Origin: Cryptomeria japonica
Taxonomy: Eukaryota > Streptophyta > Pinopsida > Cupressales > Cupressaceae
Direction of reading: 5' to 3'
DNA length: 64,000 nucleotides
NCBI RefSeq assembly: GCF_030272615.1
Contig: NC_081408.1
Location: forward strand, 201,896,341 to 201,960,340
Of this stretch, positions 12,241-23,509 are shown one piece after another. Position 1 is the stretch's first letter. Each line of letters starts with the position of its first letter. Below the pieces are notes generated by a model. The model was not told where the DNA came from, ran no database searches, and was given only the letters and a program-made list of their open reading frames with translations. A program made the position numbers and the translations under genes.

Positions 12241-13617
12241 TATGCTCCCTTCCAAAACACTGACAAAAAATAGCACTCGATCACTACATAGTGCTCTCAC
12301 GGTTCTGCAGCAGGGATTTTATGTCACAACCATATATACCAACATCAATAATTAGTATATATTTTACATAATGGCACTTGATCATGCAGGTTTAGGTCAT
12401 CCCTCTCCTTAATTAGGATATATTTAAAATATGGAAAGTAGTGTTAATATGTTTCAGGCTAACTATATTGTTCATTATTTAAAATGCAGTGTTTAATTAA
12501 TACATGATTGTAGGATTGTTCAACTGTTTAGGTCTTGTAAGAAATTCTTCTTTTAAATCGATCATATCATATTATAGAAACCTCTCACCATCTCTACTAT
12601 TGTAAGTTTATCTGATAAATCTATAATAAACTTTGAATCTAAATATTTGAATAGGTATAACAATGAATTTGCTGATTATACCCTACCTTTTTCCTACAAT
12701 GATTAAACCATTCCTACATCCTGCAGTGATTAAATCCACAGGGAACCTATATCTACCTCCCTCCTTTGTCTTCATTAGGGGATGGCCCCTACCTACATGT
12801 TCTCTATTGTGATCCCCAATGTGATCTCCTAATATGCCTCGAGACAGAAAACTAAGATACCTTGGGAGGGCCTTTAGGTAGGTACTCATTCGCTTGATCG
12901 GGAAGGGATGCTTACGCAAATAGTTGTGGTTGAAGCCAGCGAAGATGGATGGAGATTCGATAGTGAGTGTCCAGGAATTCAGGTTGTTTCCAGTGTGGCT
13001 CTGCTTGCTTCTTTAGGTCAATAATTCCCATTCGTTGGGAAAGCACAAAATCAAATCGTACTCCCTCCACTTCTAGCCTAAGCTACAGAACCAACTGGTT
13101 TCACACCAATGATCTTCCCCACCACAACCTCAAAAGTAGGGATTTGGAGCCCAACAATAACTACTCAACTTACTAGACCCCCACCCATGAATTCTTGAGC
13201 ACGTAATCGATGTGGATTCTTTCACTCGAATTGGCATGGGAGGAACCACTTCATTCTGTGACTGGAGCACTAGTAGTAGATAGCTAGGATAGCTAACAAT
13301 TAAACCCATAGGTTCCCTGCAGAGGTAGGATTTTGTAATTGCAGAGGTGAGACAAAGAGATGGGATTTTGTAATGGCAGAGGTTGACGGGATGAAGATGT
13401 GGGATTTATGAAATGACTTGGTCTTTTTTTTTTTAAAGTAATGCATGCGATTGTCAGAATTTCGACAAATGCGGGCACTTTTTCTAAAAAAACCCAAATG
13501 TCATTGCCAATTCCTTCTCCATCAAACCCAAATGTTGCATTATCATCGGAATTCTGACGAAATCGAGCATTTAAAAAAAAAAAAACAAATTTGATCACAA
13601 TATACCTTCTCCATCAA

Positions 13618-13641
13618 AATTTTAGGCCAAATGTATTAGTG
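13618..13641 (-). repeat. CACTA right terminal inverted repeat
   Basis: Read on the minus strand the right end is CACTAATACATTTGGCCTAA, pairing with the left end. The CAT duplication follows directly at 13642-13644. Confidence 0.88.
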
Positions 13642-13644
13642 CAT

Positions 13645-14568
13645 GGAATCAAAAGGCAATACTCAGCCCCCAGGACACCACAGCAAAATGGTGTGGTAGA
13701 AAGGAAGAATAAGACAATCAACGATATGGCCAAAACCATGTTAAATGAGGCAAGTTTGTCAGACATGTATTGGAAGGAAGCAATTCATATTGCTGCATAT
13801 ACTTTGAACTGGGTTCAACTAAGAACAAACAACAGAATGACACCTTATGAGTTGTGGTATGACCGGAAACCATTAGTCAAGTACTTCAAGGTATTTGGAA
13901 GCAAGTGTTTTATCAAGAGAGATATGGATGGTTTAGGTAGTTTTGATTTCAGGAGTGATGAATGAATCTTCCTTGGTTACTCAAATAATAGTAAGTCCTA
14001 TAAATGCTACAAAAAAAGGCTAAGAAGAGTCATTGAGAGTGTTCATGTAATAGTTGATGAGGATATGCATAAAGGAAGACAAACACAAGTGAAATGGTAT
14101 GATGATTCTAGTGATGAAGGTGAAGAAGCTTAGTCAAACAATGAACTAGAAGAAGCATCCAAAAAGGTCCCTAATCGGTATGTGCAGATAAACCACTTGG
14201 AAGAGAAGATTTTAGGTAATAAGAGTGATGGTGTGCAAATTAGGTGAATACTTGCCCAAAATGATGAACAAGTCAATTTTTGCCTCATTACTAAAGTAGA
14301 ACCTAAAACATTAAATGAGGCCAGCAAAAGTCAGAAATGGATGGATGCCATGGAAGAAGAATTGCAGAAGATTGAGAAGAACAAGACTTGAGAATTAGTC
14401 TGTAGACTGAGAGACAAGAACATCATTGGCACCAAATGGGTCTACCGAAACAAGATGAATGAAGAAGGTAAAAAAGTTAGATGTAAAGATAGACGTGTGC
14501 AAGGGTTACTCTCAAGTAGAGGGTATTGATTTTGAAGAAACATTTGCACTGGTGGTTAGACTAGAAGT
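13645..14568 (+). pseudogene. Copia-1 pol fragment B: integrase C-terminal part and start of reverse transcriptase
   Basis: The frame continues directly from fragment A after the CACTA target duplication. TPQQNGVVERKN is the conserved integrase motif that includes the catalytic Glu, followed by FGSKCFIKRD and IFLGYSN. The linker leads into the reverse transcriptase start (WMDAMEEEL, then IIGTKWVYRNKMN). It ends at FALVVRLEV, where the giant Gypsy LTR is inserted; the reverse transcriptase resumes at 35770. In-frame stops occur after the SDE, EEA, QIR and NKT stretches, and a frameshift follows RCKDRR. Confidence 0.92.
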
Positions 14569-14941
14569 TGTTCTCAAATTATAATTTCCCAAATCCCCTT
14601 TGTAAGAAAATTTGATAACCCTGTTTGCATATGAAGAGGAAAACAAGAAAATAGAATTCCAGAATAACATATAACAAGGTTTGAGCAAAACCTTCTACAC
14701 TTTGAACTTATCTAAAGCTCAGGTAGGTATACCTTTTGTGAATACTTTCACACTTTTAAATTGAGATCCATAGTAAACCAATGCTAAAAACCTATGAACC
14801 TCATCACCTCAATAAAACTAAAACATTAAAAAAAACTTGTGCTCATTTTCAGTCTTGATCCCAAGAAAGATATAAATAATTCCACAACTAATATTAGTGC
14901 CTTATCCAGGCTACAGAATCACCCAAATTAAACAAGAGTTC

Positions 14942-16069
14942 TGTTAGGCCCAATATGGAAAGCTAATGTACTTAGAGGGGAGGGGTGAATCAGTACTCCA
15001 AAACTTTTCTTGAATAATAACTTTACTGTTATGCATAAACAGAATAGTGCAGTAACATAAAATAAAGTTAAAACAAACAAATAGATAACACTCATACATG
15101 ATTCACTCTATAACACATAAATTTTGGTTATGCAGAAACTCTTGGTTAGAGAGAAAACTATGGTGGGGATGGCACCCACAACTTCACTACTGCAATAATA
15201 GAGAGTGCTTGGTTAGAGCTACATTCTAGCCATTTCTATAGCTTACCCTGTTAGGAGTAACAAGATCTGTTAGATCTACCTTGCTAAAGGATTTTACAAC
15301 ATTTATTTTGCATGTTGCACTTGGTTAGAGGCTTTACAATTTATAGACTTGATTAGAGTCTTTTACCCTATTAAAGGTTTCTCTTTCTACTTCACAATAT
15401 TACAATAAAATCATTACAAATATCTACAACTTTACATCTGAAATGTTATAGCAGATTCTATGTACTCAGAATAAGATTACCTTGCTTATAGCATACCTTG
15501 GTAAACCATATATTAACTCAGTAAACCCTTTTGTTTACTTTGTTCTTCGACTGTTCTTTGAAAACCTTCTCGGTAACCTCTGTGTCTCTATACTAGTCTT
15601 CTTATACACATGCATACACCCTTAACTAATGTTGTATAAATAGATCTCTTAAGATGGTGATCTAATTCATTGCTTCGTTCTTACAAACAAGATTTATCGA
15701 AAGAATAACTGTACAAAATATTTCATTGGTTAGATTGATCTCAAAATCATTCACAATCTTCTGGTGCAATTTCCAATGTAATAACGGTTAGATGTGCCTC
15801 GATCTTTTAACATGTTTTCATATGCATGTCTAGGTTCAATGTATCTGGTAACACATTTCACTCGGTGTATATCAACTCGGTGTGTCATCTTTGCTGCTCG
15901 ATAGTCATAAAAAGATACTCGGTAGATGGCTCAGTGTATACTGCATTCTGTGACTGCTTTCCTCTGTAACTGACTAGACTATGCATACTGACTTCTCCAT
16001 GTGTACCGACTAGAGTATATAGTATGACTTTGAATATCAAAACTAATGACAATTTGATAAGTAGTAACA
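14942..16069 (-). mobile_element. Solo LTR (Copia-like), inside the giant LTR
   Basis: The 1128-bp insert begins TGTTAGGCCC and ends GTAACA, flanked by AGTTC at 14937-14941 and 16070-16074. The sister LTR has a single AGTTC at the matching place (near 29752) and no insert, which proves a later insertion. No internal domain is present, so it is a solo LTR. Read on the minus strand its end carries GATTCACCCC...CTAACA, like plant Copia LTR ends and like Copia-2, which suggests the orientation and class. Confidence 0.88.
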
Positions 16070-16644
16070 AGTTCCAAATCTGAACATTCCCATACATTTC
16101 ATCACTACAGCTTTCATTAACCTTATACATGCCTAACATATATATAAGTTCTTTACCTTTAAACTAAAATTGTTTATCAAATTCAAAGCAGCAAACAATT
16201 GATTTACTGACAGAAATATTTCAAGCATATTTAATTCCTCTCCTAAAGAGAAAAACGAGAAACATATCTATAAGATTGCCTCACAATCCATGTTCAATTG
16301 AATAACCCTAAATTATTCAAATGAAACTAGAAAACTAATGATTGCACACTAGAAGATAGTGAAGATTTAGGCCTGAAAAGCTTTGATCTATATATTAATA
16401 TTCATTTTGAAAAAATCTTACATAACTCAAGGTAATTTTGAAATAACTAGAAAACCCTAGATATATTTCTGTAGAGTCTCTTTACAAATTATTGTGATCC
16501 TCCATCTATAAGTCCTGGTATCCATTTATAAAAATATGGATGCAAAACAAGCTTCAAAATTTCCTAAGAATAGTTTGTTACAACTGCAATTTTCTTCAAA
16601 AATAAGTTACAAGTGATTTTCAATCCTAGCGGCTTTTAAGTTTG

Positions 16645-19600
16645 TTATTCTGTTGCAGCATCTTCTTGAACCTCCACTTCTTGAACCACATACTTTCTTT
16701 TCCATTCCTAGAACATGTCATCACTAGGCCAGGAGAAATTAACAATTTTGTTTTTCAATTTAACCAACCTTTTCCAAGTGTTTCTCATTTTCTTAACCTC
16801 TGACTCCAAAAAACCATAATGTGACTTTATCTTCTCAATTTCTTCAATTGTTCGAATAAATAAAGATGTGTCATCTATGTTGATCAATTCATTTATCCTC
16901 TGGGACAAGTTAGCACCTAGCTCATAAGGCCACACTTGTTTATCCTTCAACTGATTTGAACTAACAAAACCCCCAGGAAAAAGTTCAAACTTATGTTCAA
17001 CATATTCCTTCCTATACAAGTTGACCTTTATCTCTACCCCATCTCTTCCTTCTGCCAACCTGGTCATGCCTCTTACTAACTCACAAGTTGATATTTTATT
17101 GGCATCAGCCCCTGCCTCATCATAAGATGCACACATAAGTTCCAAATCCACCTCCCTAGGCATCCACTTATTCAAAATTGGATCCAGACTAGCCTTATCT
17201 TTATTTAGCTCAATCAATATATCAAAAATTCTTTTCATATTAATGTGCACAATAGAAGCTCCTACTGTGTCAGCAAAACTCAAGATTGTGGCTCGGACCT
17301 TTTCCTCATATTTGCTTGCAAATAGGGCCTGAGCCTACTTCAACTTTTCCAATTCAGCTTGTATAGTCTAAGCTATTTGAAAACTAGAAGTCATAGGAGA
17401 AGGGGGAAATTCAATGATGGGACTGGTGGGTGGAGGTCTTGCTGGAGAAGAGACAATCATTAGAGTATAAGAGTCACCCCTCTGGTATTGCCCTTCTAAT
17501 TAATTCTTTAATTTGGAAATGATACCATCCCTCTTGCCTATCTCCCCTTTTGCCTCATTATAAGCCTTTAGAAATGTCTCTAGTTTTACCTAGAGATCAA
17601 TCTTCTCCTTGGCTTCCTTCTCAGCTACTGTCACACTAAATTTTGTTGTTTCCAAAAATGTGCTGGCAGCTTCTACTACCCCTGTGTCCTACACTCTTTT
17701 AACAATAATACCTTTGAGGTAGTTGGACTCTGAAATGTCCTTCCTTCTTCTTCTCTCATCCCCCCTTGGGGACTAGATGACCAAAGAAACATTGTCCTTG
17801 CTGAATGTCACTCCTTCCAAAGGTTTTGTTTTTTTCCTTACCACTTCAAGCACTAAGGCATCTGCTATGTCCCACTCAAAAAGAATTAGTACACCAACTT
17901 TTGCTACCATTTCTCTCCCCTTTTCAGGTGTAATGGTTTTGAACTCTATCATCATTTCTTGTTTTATTTCTTCCTCCAATGCAACTGCATCTTTGTGGGG
18001 CTGTTCATTCTTCCTTTTCTCACATCTTGCTTTGAATTGTTTAATGTTTTGACTCCAAACAAATTGCATAAAGCATCCTGTTGTAACAAAATTATTATCA
18101 GCCAAGAACTCCTCACTGGCTTGTTTGATGGTAGGGTCTAACTCGTTTCCTTTAAACTCATCTGCAGTCAAGTTCATCTCAGCACTCGATGGCTCTTCAG
18201 GCATTCCTTCTTGTGTTTCCTCATAAGTGTAGGCAATCTCCCTGATACTCCCTAGCTGTAACAACTGCTTAGCCACCGCATGGTCATCTCCCACATGGAT
18301 TGGGGATTTAGATGGGGAATATAAAGGTTCACCTGTTTGCACCTCTTTTCCAACCCTTTGCCTTTTAGGGGAGTTTTGGATGTCAATGACATCTTCTATT
18401 TCTCCTTTCCCTTTTGAAGTGGAAGATTCACTAGTTACTGACACTAATACACTATACTTTGGCCTCTTGTGCATCACATACTCACCTAGAGGGATGGCCT
18501 TGGCAAAGGCAAGCTTGAGTAAAACCAACTTAGCCTTTTCAGGATCATTTCTCATTATAGCTTCTCTCTTCTCTTTCAAGGTTTGCATTAAATCTTCAAA
18601 ATACAGTACCAAGAATTTAGCCTTCTCCTCAAATAGAGTAAAACTAGACAAAGGGTCATAACCAATATCAAATTGGTGGTAAAAATCAAGAGCCTTTTTG
18701 TATGCTATCCATTTCTCTTTTCTCAATTCCTATTCATCTAGATTGAATTCATTTATGATCAGATCATAACAAAAATGGAACTGATGTGGTCTACCTTTAC
18801 ATATAGCTCTTTTCTTGAACATGCCATTAAATAAATCTTTAGGGTTAGGAAACCTTGACACTACAATAGACAACCTATAGGGTTGAAAGAAACCATCAAA
18901 ATGTTTCCAACCACCCTTGGTGATTACAAATTGATGTGCAATGGTGATAGTTGGGAAAATGGTCCCTTTCCCCTTATTTGTTAATTCTCCCTCTTGCATA
19001 CCCCAAATTTGCCTTAGGACCTCTGCAATTCCTATCTACAATGGGACTTGATAGGGAAGCAAATATGGAGTTCCTCTAAATCCATAAACTCTAAACATAG
19101 TAGAGACATGGTACAAATATATATCACCCCAATTATGCACAATCTTGATACGTTCAGCAAATTCTTTAGGCCTCAGGAATTCTAAAAGAGCCTTAAGGAT
19201 CCTAGGGTTTTGTGGGCACAAGAGGATCCTAAGCATAGATGCAAATCAACTATCAAACTTCAAGTAACTCACATCTTCTCTATCCCAAGAAAAAATTATG
19301 CTCCACAATTGCACGGGCATCTCTTCACCATCATTTTCCTTAACCAGGTCCATTTCCTTAGCAAAATAGTTAGCACCTTTGAATAGAAGCATAGGCATAG
19401 GAAGAGAATACCACCCAAAAGGTTTGTCTACCTTAGCATTTTTTATACCTACCAGCCCTGCATGAATTGCATCAGTGAGATAAGGTACAAAATCAAAAGT
19501 TACTGCCAAAGAGGGGTTCAAAATCTGTGCTATCATTATCATATAGTGGGTTGGCATGGTTGTTTCAACATCTTTCCCAAAAATCTGACATAGGGACCAA

Positions 19601-20226
19601 TACATCCCTTTATCCCTCAAACTAAATAATTTCAAAGAGAAAGGTTCCATGGTACTAGGGCCTACAACATTCAGTCCTCCTATTTTGACAAACAATTCTT
19701 TCAAAGGTCCACTCCTGAGGTGATCTCTTTGCACATTATAGACCTGGGCAAGTGTATCAAAATTGATAGGCTCTAGATAATTTGACACCTCACTGATTCT
19801 GAACACTTTCATAAATTCATCATCATTTATCTCAATTAAAGCTCCCCCATTTACATTCCTAACACATTGGGCAACAATGTCATAATTATTTTCAATCTGG
19901 GTTAACAAGTCCACATCCATGAAAACCCTAGGGACTATGAGCTTTCCCAAATTTAACTCCCATATATTGTTCATTGGAGCAAGAGAATGTCTCTAGCCAA
20001 ATCCCACTTTGAAGAGTCCCAGGCCTGGTATCCCTATCTGTGAATCCCTTAACCAATTTCCTTTATCATACAAACCATCTCCAATTCTTAGATGGGGGGC
20101 CTTGGGCACTAATTCTTTCATTTTAGTAGCGACATTAGTAGACATGGTTAATTGTTCTATAAAATCATCACAAATAGCTCTATCCTCGTAATTCACCTTT
20201 CCTGTGAAATCTCTTTGAGGTGCCAT
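16645..20226 (-). pseudogene. Long sense reading frame within the LTR (left copy), unknown protein
   Basis: From the ATG at 20226 (MAPQRDFTGKVNYEDR) to the stop at 16645-16647 there are 1194 codons in a single frame with no frameshift, broken only by about eleven in-frame stops. The first part (about residues 1-500) looks globular, the middle is acidic and polar with a nuclear-localisation-like SPKRQRVGKE near residue 620, then a Lys/Glu-rich, probably coiled-coil stretch near 865-900, and a C-terminal part with GGFVSSNQLKDKQVWPYELG. I recognise no gag, pol or host family. At least five of the stops are Gln or Trp codons in the other LTR copy, so it was once open. It lies wholly inside the LTR, in the same sense as gag-pol. 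Confidence 0.75.
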
Positions 20227-20535
20227 TTTTGAATTATAGCTATTTCAATTTCAAACTTAAATAGACCTCTAAGAAGACAAGCACCCAATGATATCAATTC
20301 GAACTGTAACTATTAAGCAATGTGTAGAACTTACTTGTTGCTTGAATAAATTTGCTCTGCGCAATGGTTCCTCTGCAAAACTCTTTGAAGTGACACTAAA
20401 ATTTAGTTGATGTGAAGCTTAATATGACAACTGAACATTGAATTGAAACATTAAGTCACATGCTTTGACAATCAATTCACAATTGAATTCAAAAATTGGC
20501 TCCAACAGACCACAAAGAAAATTCTAAGTGTCTTG

Positions 20536-21800
20536 GCTTTTCGCTATTTCATGAAGGTTAAAAACATCACATCTTTACCATGCAAAACAATGCCATCCAT
20601 CAGATCCTGAAGTACATGCATGTTCTTTACCGTACCTAGGTCATCCTGCTTAGAAACGAGCCCCACCTTCCTTTCACTATTTCACAAAGCATAAATCTCA
20701 CACATCTCTTCCATGCAAAATAGTGTTGGATGTTGGATCTTCTACCATCCACTTGATCTTTAATCTCCACGATGACCGCTAGTATTTTTTACTAACCGCA
20801 TGGAACCATCACTGCTAATTATTTTTGTTGTTTTGCAAAGGTTAATCACCTTGCATCTTAGGGATATGAAACAACGTTCATCATTGGATCACTTTCGAGA
20901 TGTGCAACCTTTAACATCCTTTATCTTTCAAAGTGGGCCCTCTGCGTGGAAAATACTTGCCCTATTGATTTCTGGCAAATAGCTCCTACATGTCAACCAT
21001 TCATTCATTCAAGAACTCCATTGGACTCCACATCTGGACTACCACGTGTTTTATTTAGCCATGAATTTCATCACCATCGCTCCTCAATCGAAGTGGGCCC
21101 TTCATGATCCCTTTGAGCCATGTGTCCTATAGTCAGATCACCTTTTGCCCTAGCTAGACATCCAGCTATATTGCCACATCATCTGCCATGTAATAGCCAA
21201 CTCCTTTTTGCCACTTCATGAAGAGTAAACTTCATGTTGCTTTTGGCTGCGAAACAATGTGGGTCATCCGATCAACTCCAAGTTGATCGGTCTTTAAAAA
21301 CTGGGTACTGTATATATGTCAGGCCTACCATCCTTTCGCTATTTCGCAAAGGATAAAAGGCATGCTATTTCACCAAGAGAAATAGCGCAGACCATTGGAT
21401 CTATCTCAAGATGCACCCCTTTTACCTTACAAGCAACCCTTTTACTGGGCCCACTACCCTTTCACTACGTCATGAAAGATAAAATTCTTAGCAGCTTTCC
21501 TTTGCAAATCAACATAGACCGTTGGATCTTGAGCAAGATGCTCAGTCTTTAACTTCATTATTTAACCCACCTGCCGGGTCAACCATTCTTTTGTTGCTTC
21601 GTGAAGGATAAACCTCACCCATCTTTGGGCTGCGAAACAACATAGTCCATTAGATCTACCGAGAGATACTCATTCTTTATCCTTCCTTGTGACCACTTTA
21701 CCTGGGCCCGCTACCTTTTCGCCACTTTGCAAAGGGTAAGTTTTGCACATCTTCCCTTCATGAGATCGCGCGCACTATCATATCAACTAGAAATTGCACA
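20536..21800 (-). repeat. Degenerate tandem array in the giant LTR, period about 128 bp
   Basis: Units begin with CCTTTCGCTATTTCGCAAAGG-type sequence and carry, about 60-80 bp later, a word like GACCGTTGGATCT, then GAGATGCTC and TCTTTAAC. Regular units start near 21199, 21328, 21455, 21584 and 21712. More diverged ones lie near 20536, 20668 and 20821. The array lies upstream of the long reading frame in element orientation, which would be U3, so a promoter or enhancer role is possible but untested. Confidence 0.75.
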
Positions 21801-22109
21801 ATCTTTAAGAAGCCCAAAAAAGAAATTAAACTTAGGGGAAGGCATAAAAATAAAACACATTTAAGGACCCACATAAGGAAAATGTAAAAGGGGGGACCTC
21901 TTTTCATGATGAAGCGACCCTTCCACATAAGTGGAAAAAGTTATAGGAAATAGAATGCAAGGATTTCAAAAAAGAAAAAGGGGAAATTGCAGAACCTTAA
22001 ACCCTTAGACCAAAAACCCTCAGAGGCAAAAATGAAGTACAAAGCACAATTTTGCAGATTATAATGGATTAGAGAACAAAATCACCTACTAGTTAAAATA
22101 GTGATAAAA

Positions 22110-22133
22110 TCGACTCTGATTGGGGATGGTTGA
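22110..22133. promoter_or_regulatory. LTR-adjacent motif at the 3' end of the giant Gypsy internal region
   Basis: Directly next to the LTR end, the + strand reads TCGACTCTGATTGGGGATGG. The same kind of sequence sits at the matching place in the two other giant elements (47067 and 63453). On the element strand this is where the polypurine tract should be, yet the motif reads as a primer-site-like sequence on the opposite strand. Confidence 0.55.
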
Positions 22134-22406
22134 TTACAACATCAACACAAGAACACATAAAAATCTGGAGAACAGACCAAAAACAATCCCAAAAGAAACC
22201 AACAAAAATAAACCTAATTATATACATACTAAAATCTACTGTGCATGGACTTAAGAGAAGTAATGCGTCAGGAATTGTCCATGCACTGGGAATTCCTATA
22301 CCTCACCATTCATTATCTACAAAAAGTATGAGTCTTTTCCATTAATATCACAAACAATAGAAGGGCCCATCCATAATGACTCAAGTTTTTTGTACTTTCA
22401 TTTATC

Positions 22407-23360
22407 CTATCCTTTTGTGTTCCATTGAAGAACCATGTCACCAATTTGAAACTTTCTCAATGTGGTTCTTTTGTCAAAAAGATACTTGGATTGTAACTGA
22501 ATCTTCAAATTTCTTTTGTGAGCCAAAGTCCTAATTTCTTCCACTTCCTCCATTTGAATCATTATGTCTTCCATGGGTTTTGACAACTCCATCTCCTCAG
22601 CATGTAGGAAATTGTTTACAGGAAGAAGGTTATTAACTAGCACCCTAGATTGTGTGCTATAAACCAATTCAAATGGTGATACACCAATTGCTTTCTTAAC
22701 AATAATCCTATCTGCCCATAAGGCCAATTTTAATTTCTGATACCAAGACCTTTTGTTTTCCTCAAGGATTTTTTTGATAATATTCAAAAGGATTTTGTTG
22801 TTGGATTATGCTTGTTAATTACCTTGTAGATAGTATGGTGAAGATTAAGACATGATTATTCCATGACTGGCACATAATTTAGTGAACTCTTATGATCTAA
22901 AACTCATAGCATTATCCATTATTAGTTTCACAGGAACACCAAATCTTGTTATAATATTATTGATCAAAAGATCAATGACAACTTTGCTAGTGTCTCTTTT
23001 AGTAGGTATAGCTTCAATCCACTTAGTGAAGTAATTAGTGGCCACTATGATCCATCTGTGACCTCTTCTTGACATCTTAATTACTTCCCTAATAAAATCA
23101 TTCCCCCACTGGACAAAAGGGGCTTCCACTATAACTAGGTTAAGAGGCAAAGCTCCTTCATAGTTTAAATTGGAAGAAAATTTATGGCATGGGTCACACC
23201 TCTAGACATGCTCATGGGCATCTTTGAACAAAGTAGGCCAATAGTATCTAGCCCAAACTATCTTACCAGCTATGGTCCTAGTAGAGTAGTGGCTTCCACA
23301 TACTCTATCATCCATTTTAGTTAGCAACCTTTTAGCTTGGGATTTGTCTAAGCACATCAA
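22407..23360 (-). pseudogene. Giant Gypsy integrase
   Basis: Ty3/Gypsy integrase remnant. The zinc-binding part ends RCDPCHKF near 23185-23210, with a stop just before it. The core begins VQWGNDFIREV and includes the second Asp in IMDNAMSF; the segment around the catalytic Glu is broken by stops. The C-terminal part continues through FELVYSTQSRV to GDMVLQWNTKG. No chromodomain follows. It is out of frame with the reverse transcriptase region upstream, indicating at least one indel, and is followed by about 280 bp of non-coding DNA before the 3' LTR. Confidence 0.9.
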
Positions 23361-23509
23361 CAATTCCCCATCTCTATTTCACCAATATAGATTACCCTGA
23401 ATAAGGACATACTTTTGAGACTTTAGTCTCAATGTCCTTCTCTGGTTGGGAGTCATTTCCTCTAAGTATGTTGCATCCCTTAAAAATGTACTATCTTTGA
23501 ATACCAGGG

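Larger units (their letters stand above)
5692..13641. mobile_element. CACTA (EnSpm-type) DNA transposon, about 7.95 kb
   Basis: The element starts CACTAGTACAT at 5692 and ends ATGTATTAGTG at 13641, terminal inverted repeats beginning with the superfamily's CACTA signature. It is flanked by a 3-bp target duplication CAT at 5689-5691 and 13642-13644. Removing it restores the Copia-1 integrase sequence around residues CERH-GIKRQYS. Short GTCGG, GTCAGA and CCGA-type words recur just inside both ends, like CACTA subterminal repeats. No TNP2-like transposase or TNPA-like protein is recognisable, so it appears non-autonomous or badly decayed. Much of the interior (6200-7650, 8050-9300, 9760-13280) is AT-rich DNA without a supported gene. 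Confidence 0.88.
14566..22109 (-). repeat. 3' LTR of the giant-LTR Gypsy element, with a solo LTR inside
   Basis: This tract is collinear with 29390-35769 from TGTTCTCAAATT to the end GTGATAAAA, so the two are LTRs of one minus-strand element. Without the solo LTR and its duplication (1133 bp), it is about 6.4 kb, very long for an LTR. In element order it holds a repeat array (20536-21800), a long decayed reading frame (16645-20226) and a non-coding end near 14569-16600 with the CCTTCTACAC and GCCTTATCCAGGC words shared with the other giant LTRs. No clean target duplication is seen against 35770. Confidence 0.85.

Noticed and set aside
12683-12919. Minus-strand 78-codon frame in the CACTA element as a transposase remnant
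   Set aside because: No TNP2 motif can be seen, so calling it transposase would be a guess.
17777-18661. Plus-strand frames opposite the LTR-encoded frame (17777, 18380 and counterparts at 31441, 32072)
   Set aside because: They are antisense shadows of the long minus-strand frame; the minus frame spans the whole region and these do not.
20536-21800. Regular repeat array considered as CRISPR or satellite
   Set aside because: The units are diverged along their length with no spacer pattern, and they lie inside both LTRs of a plant retrotransposon.
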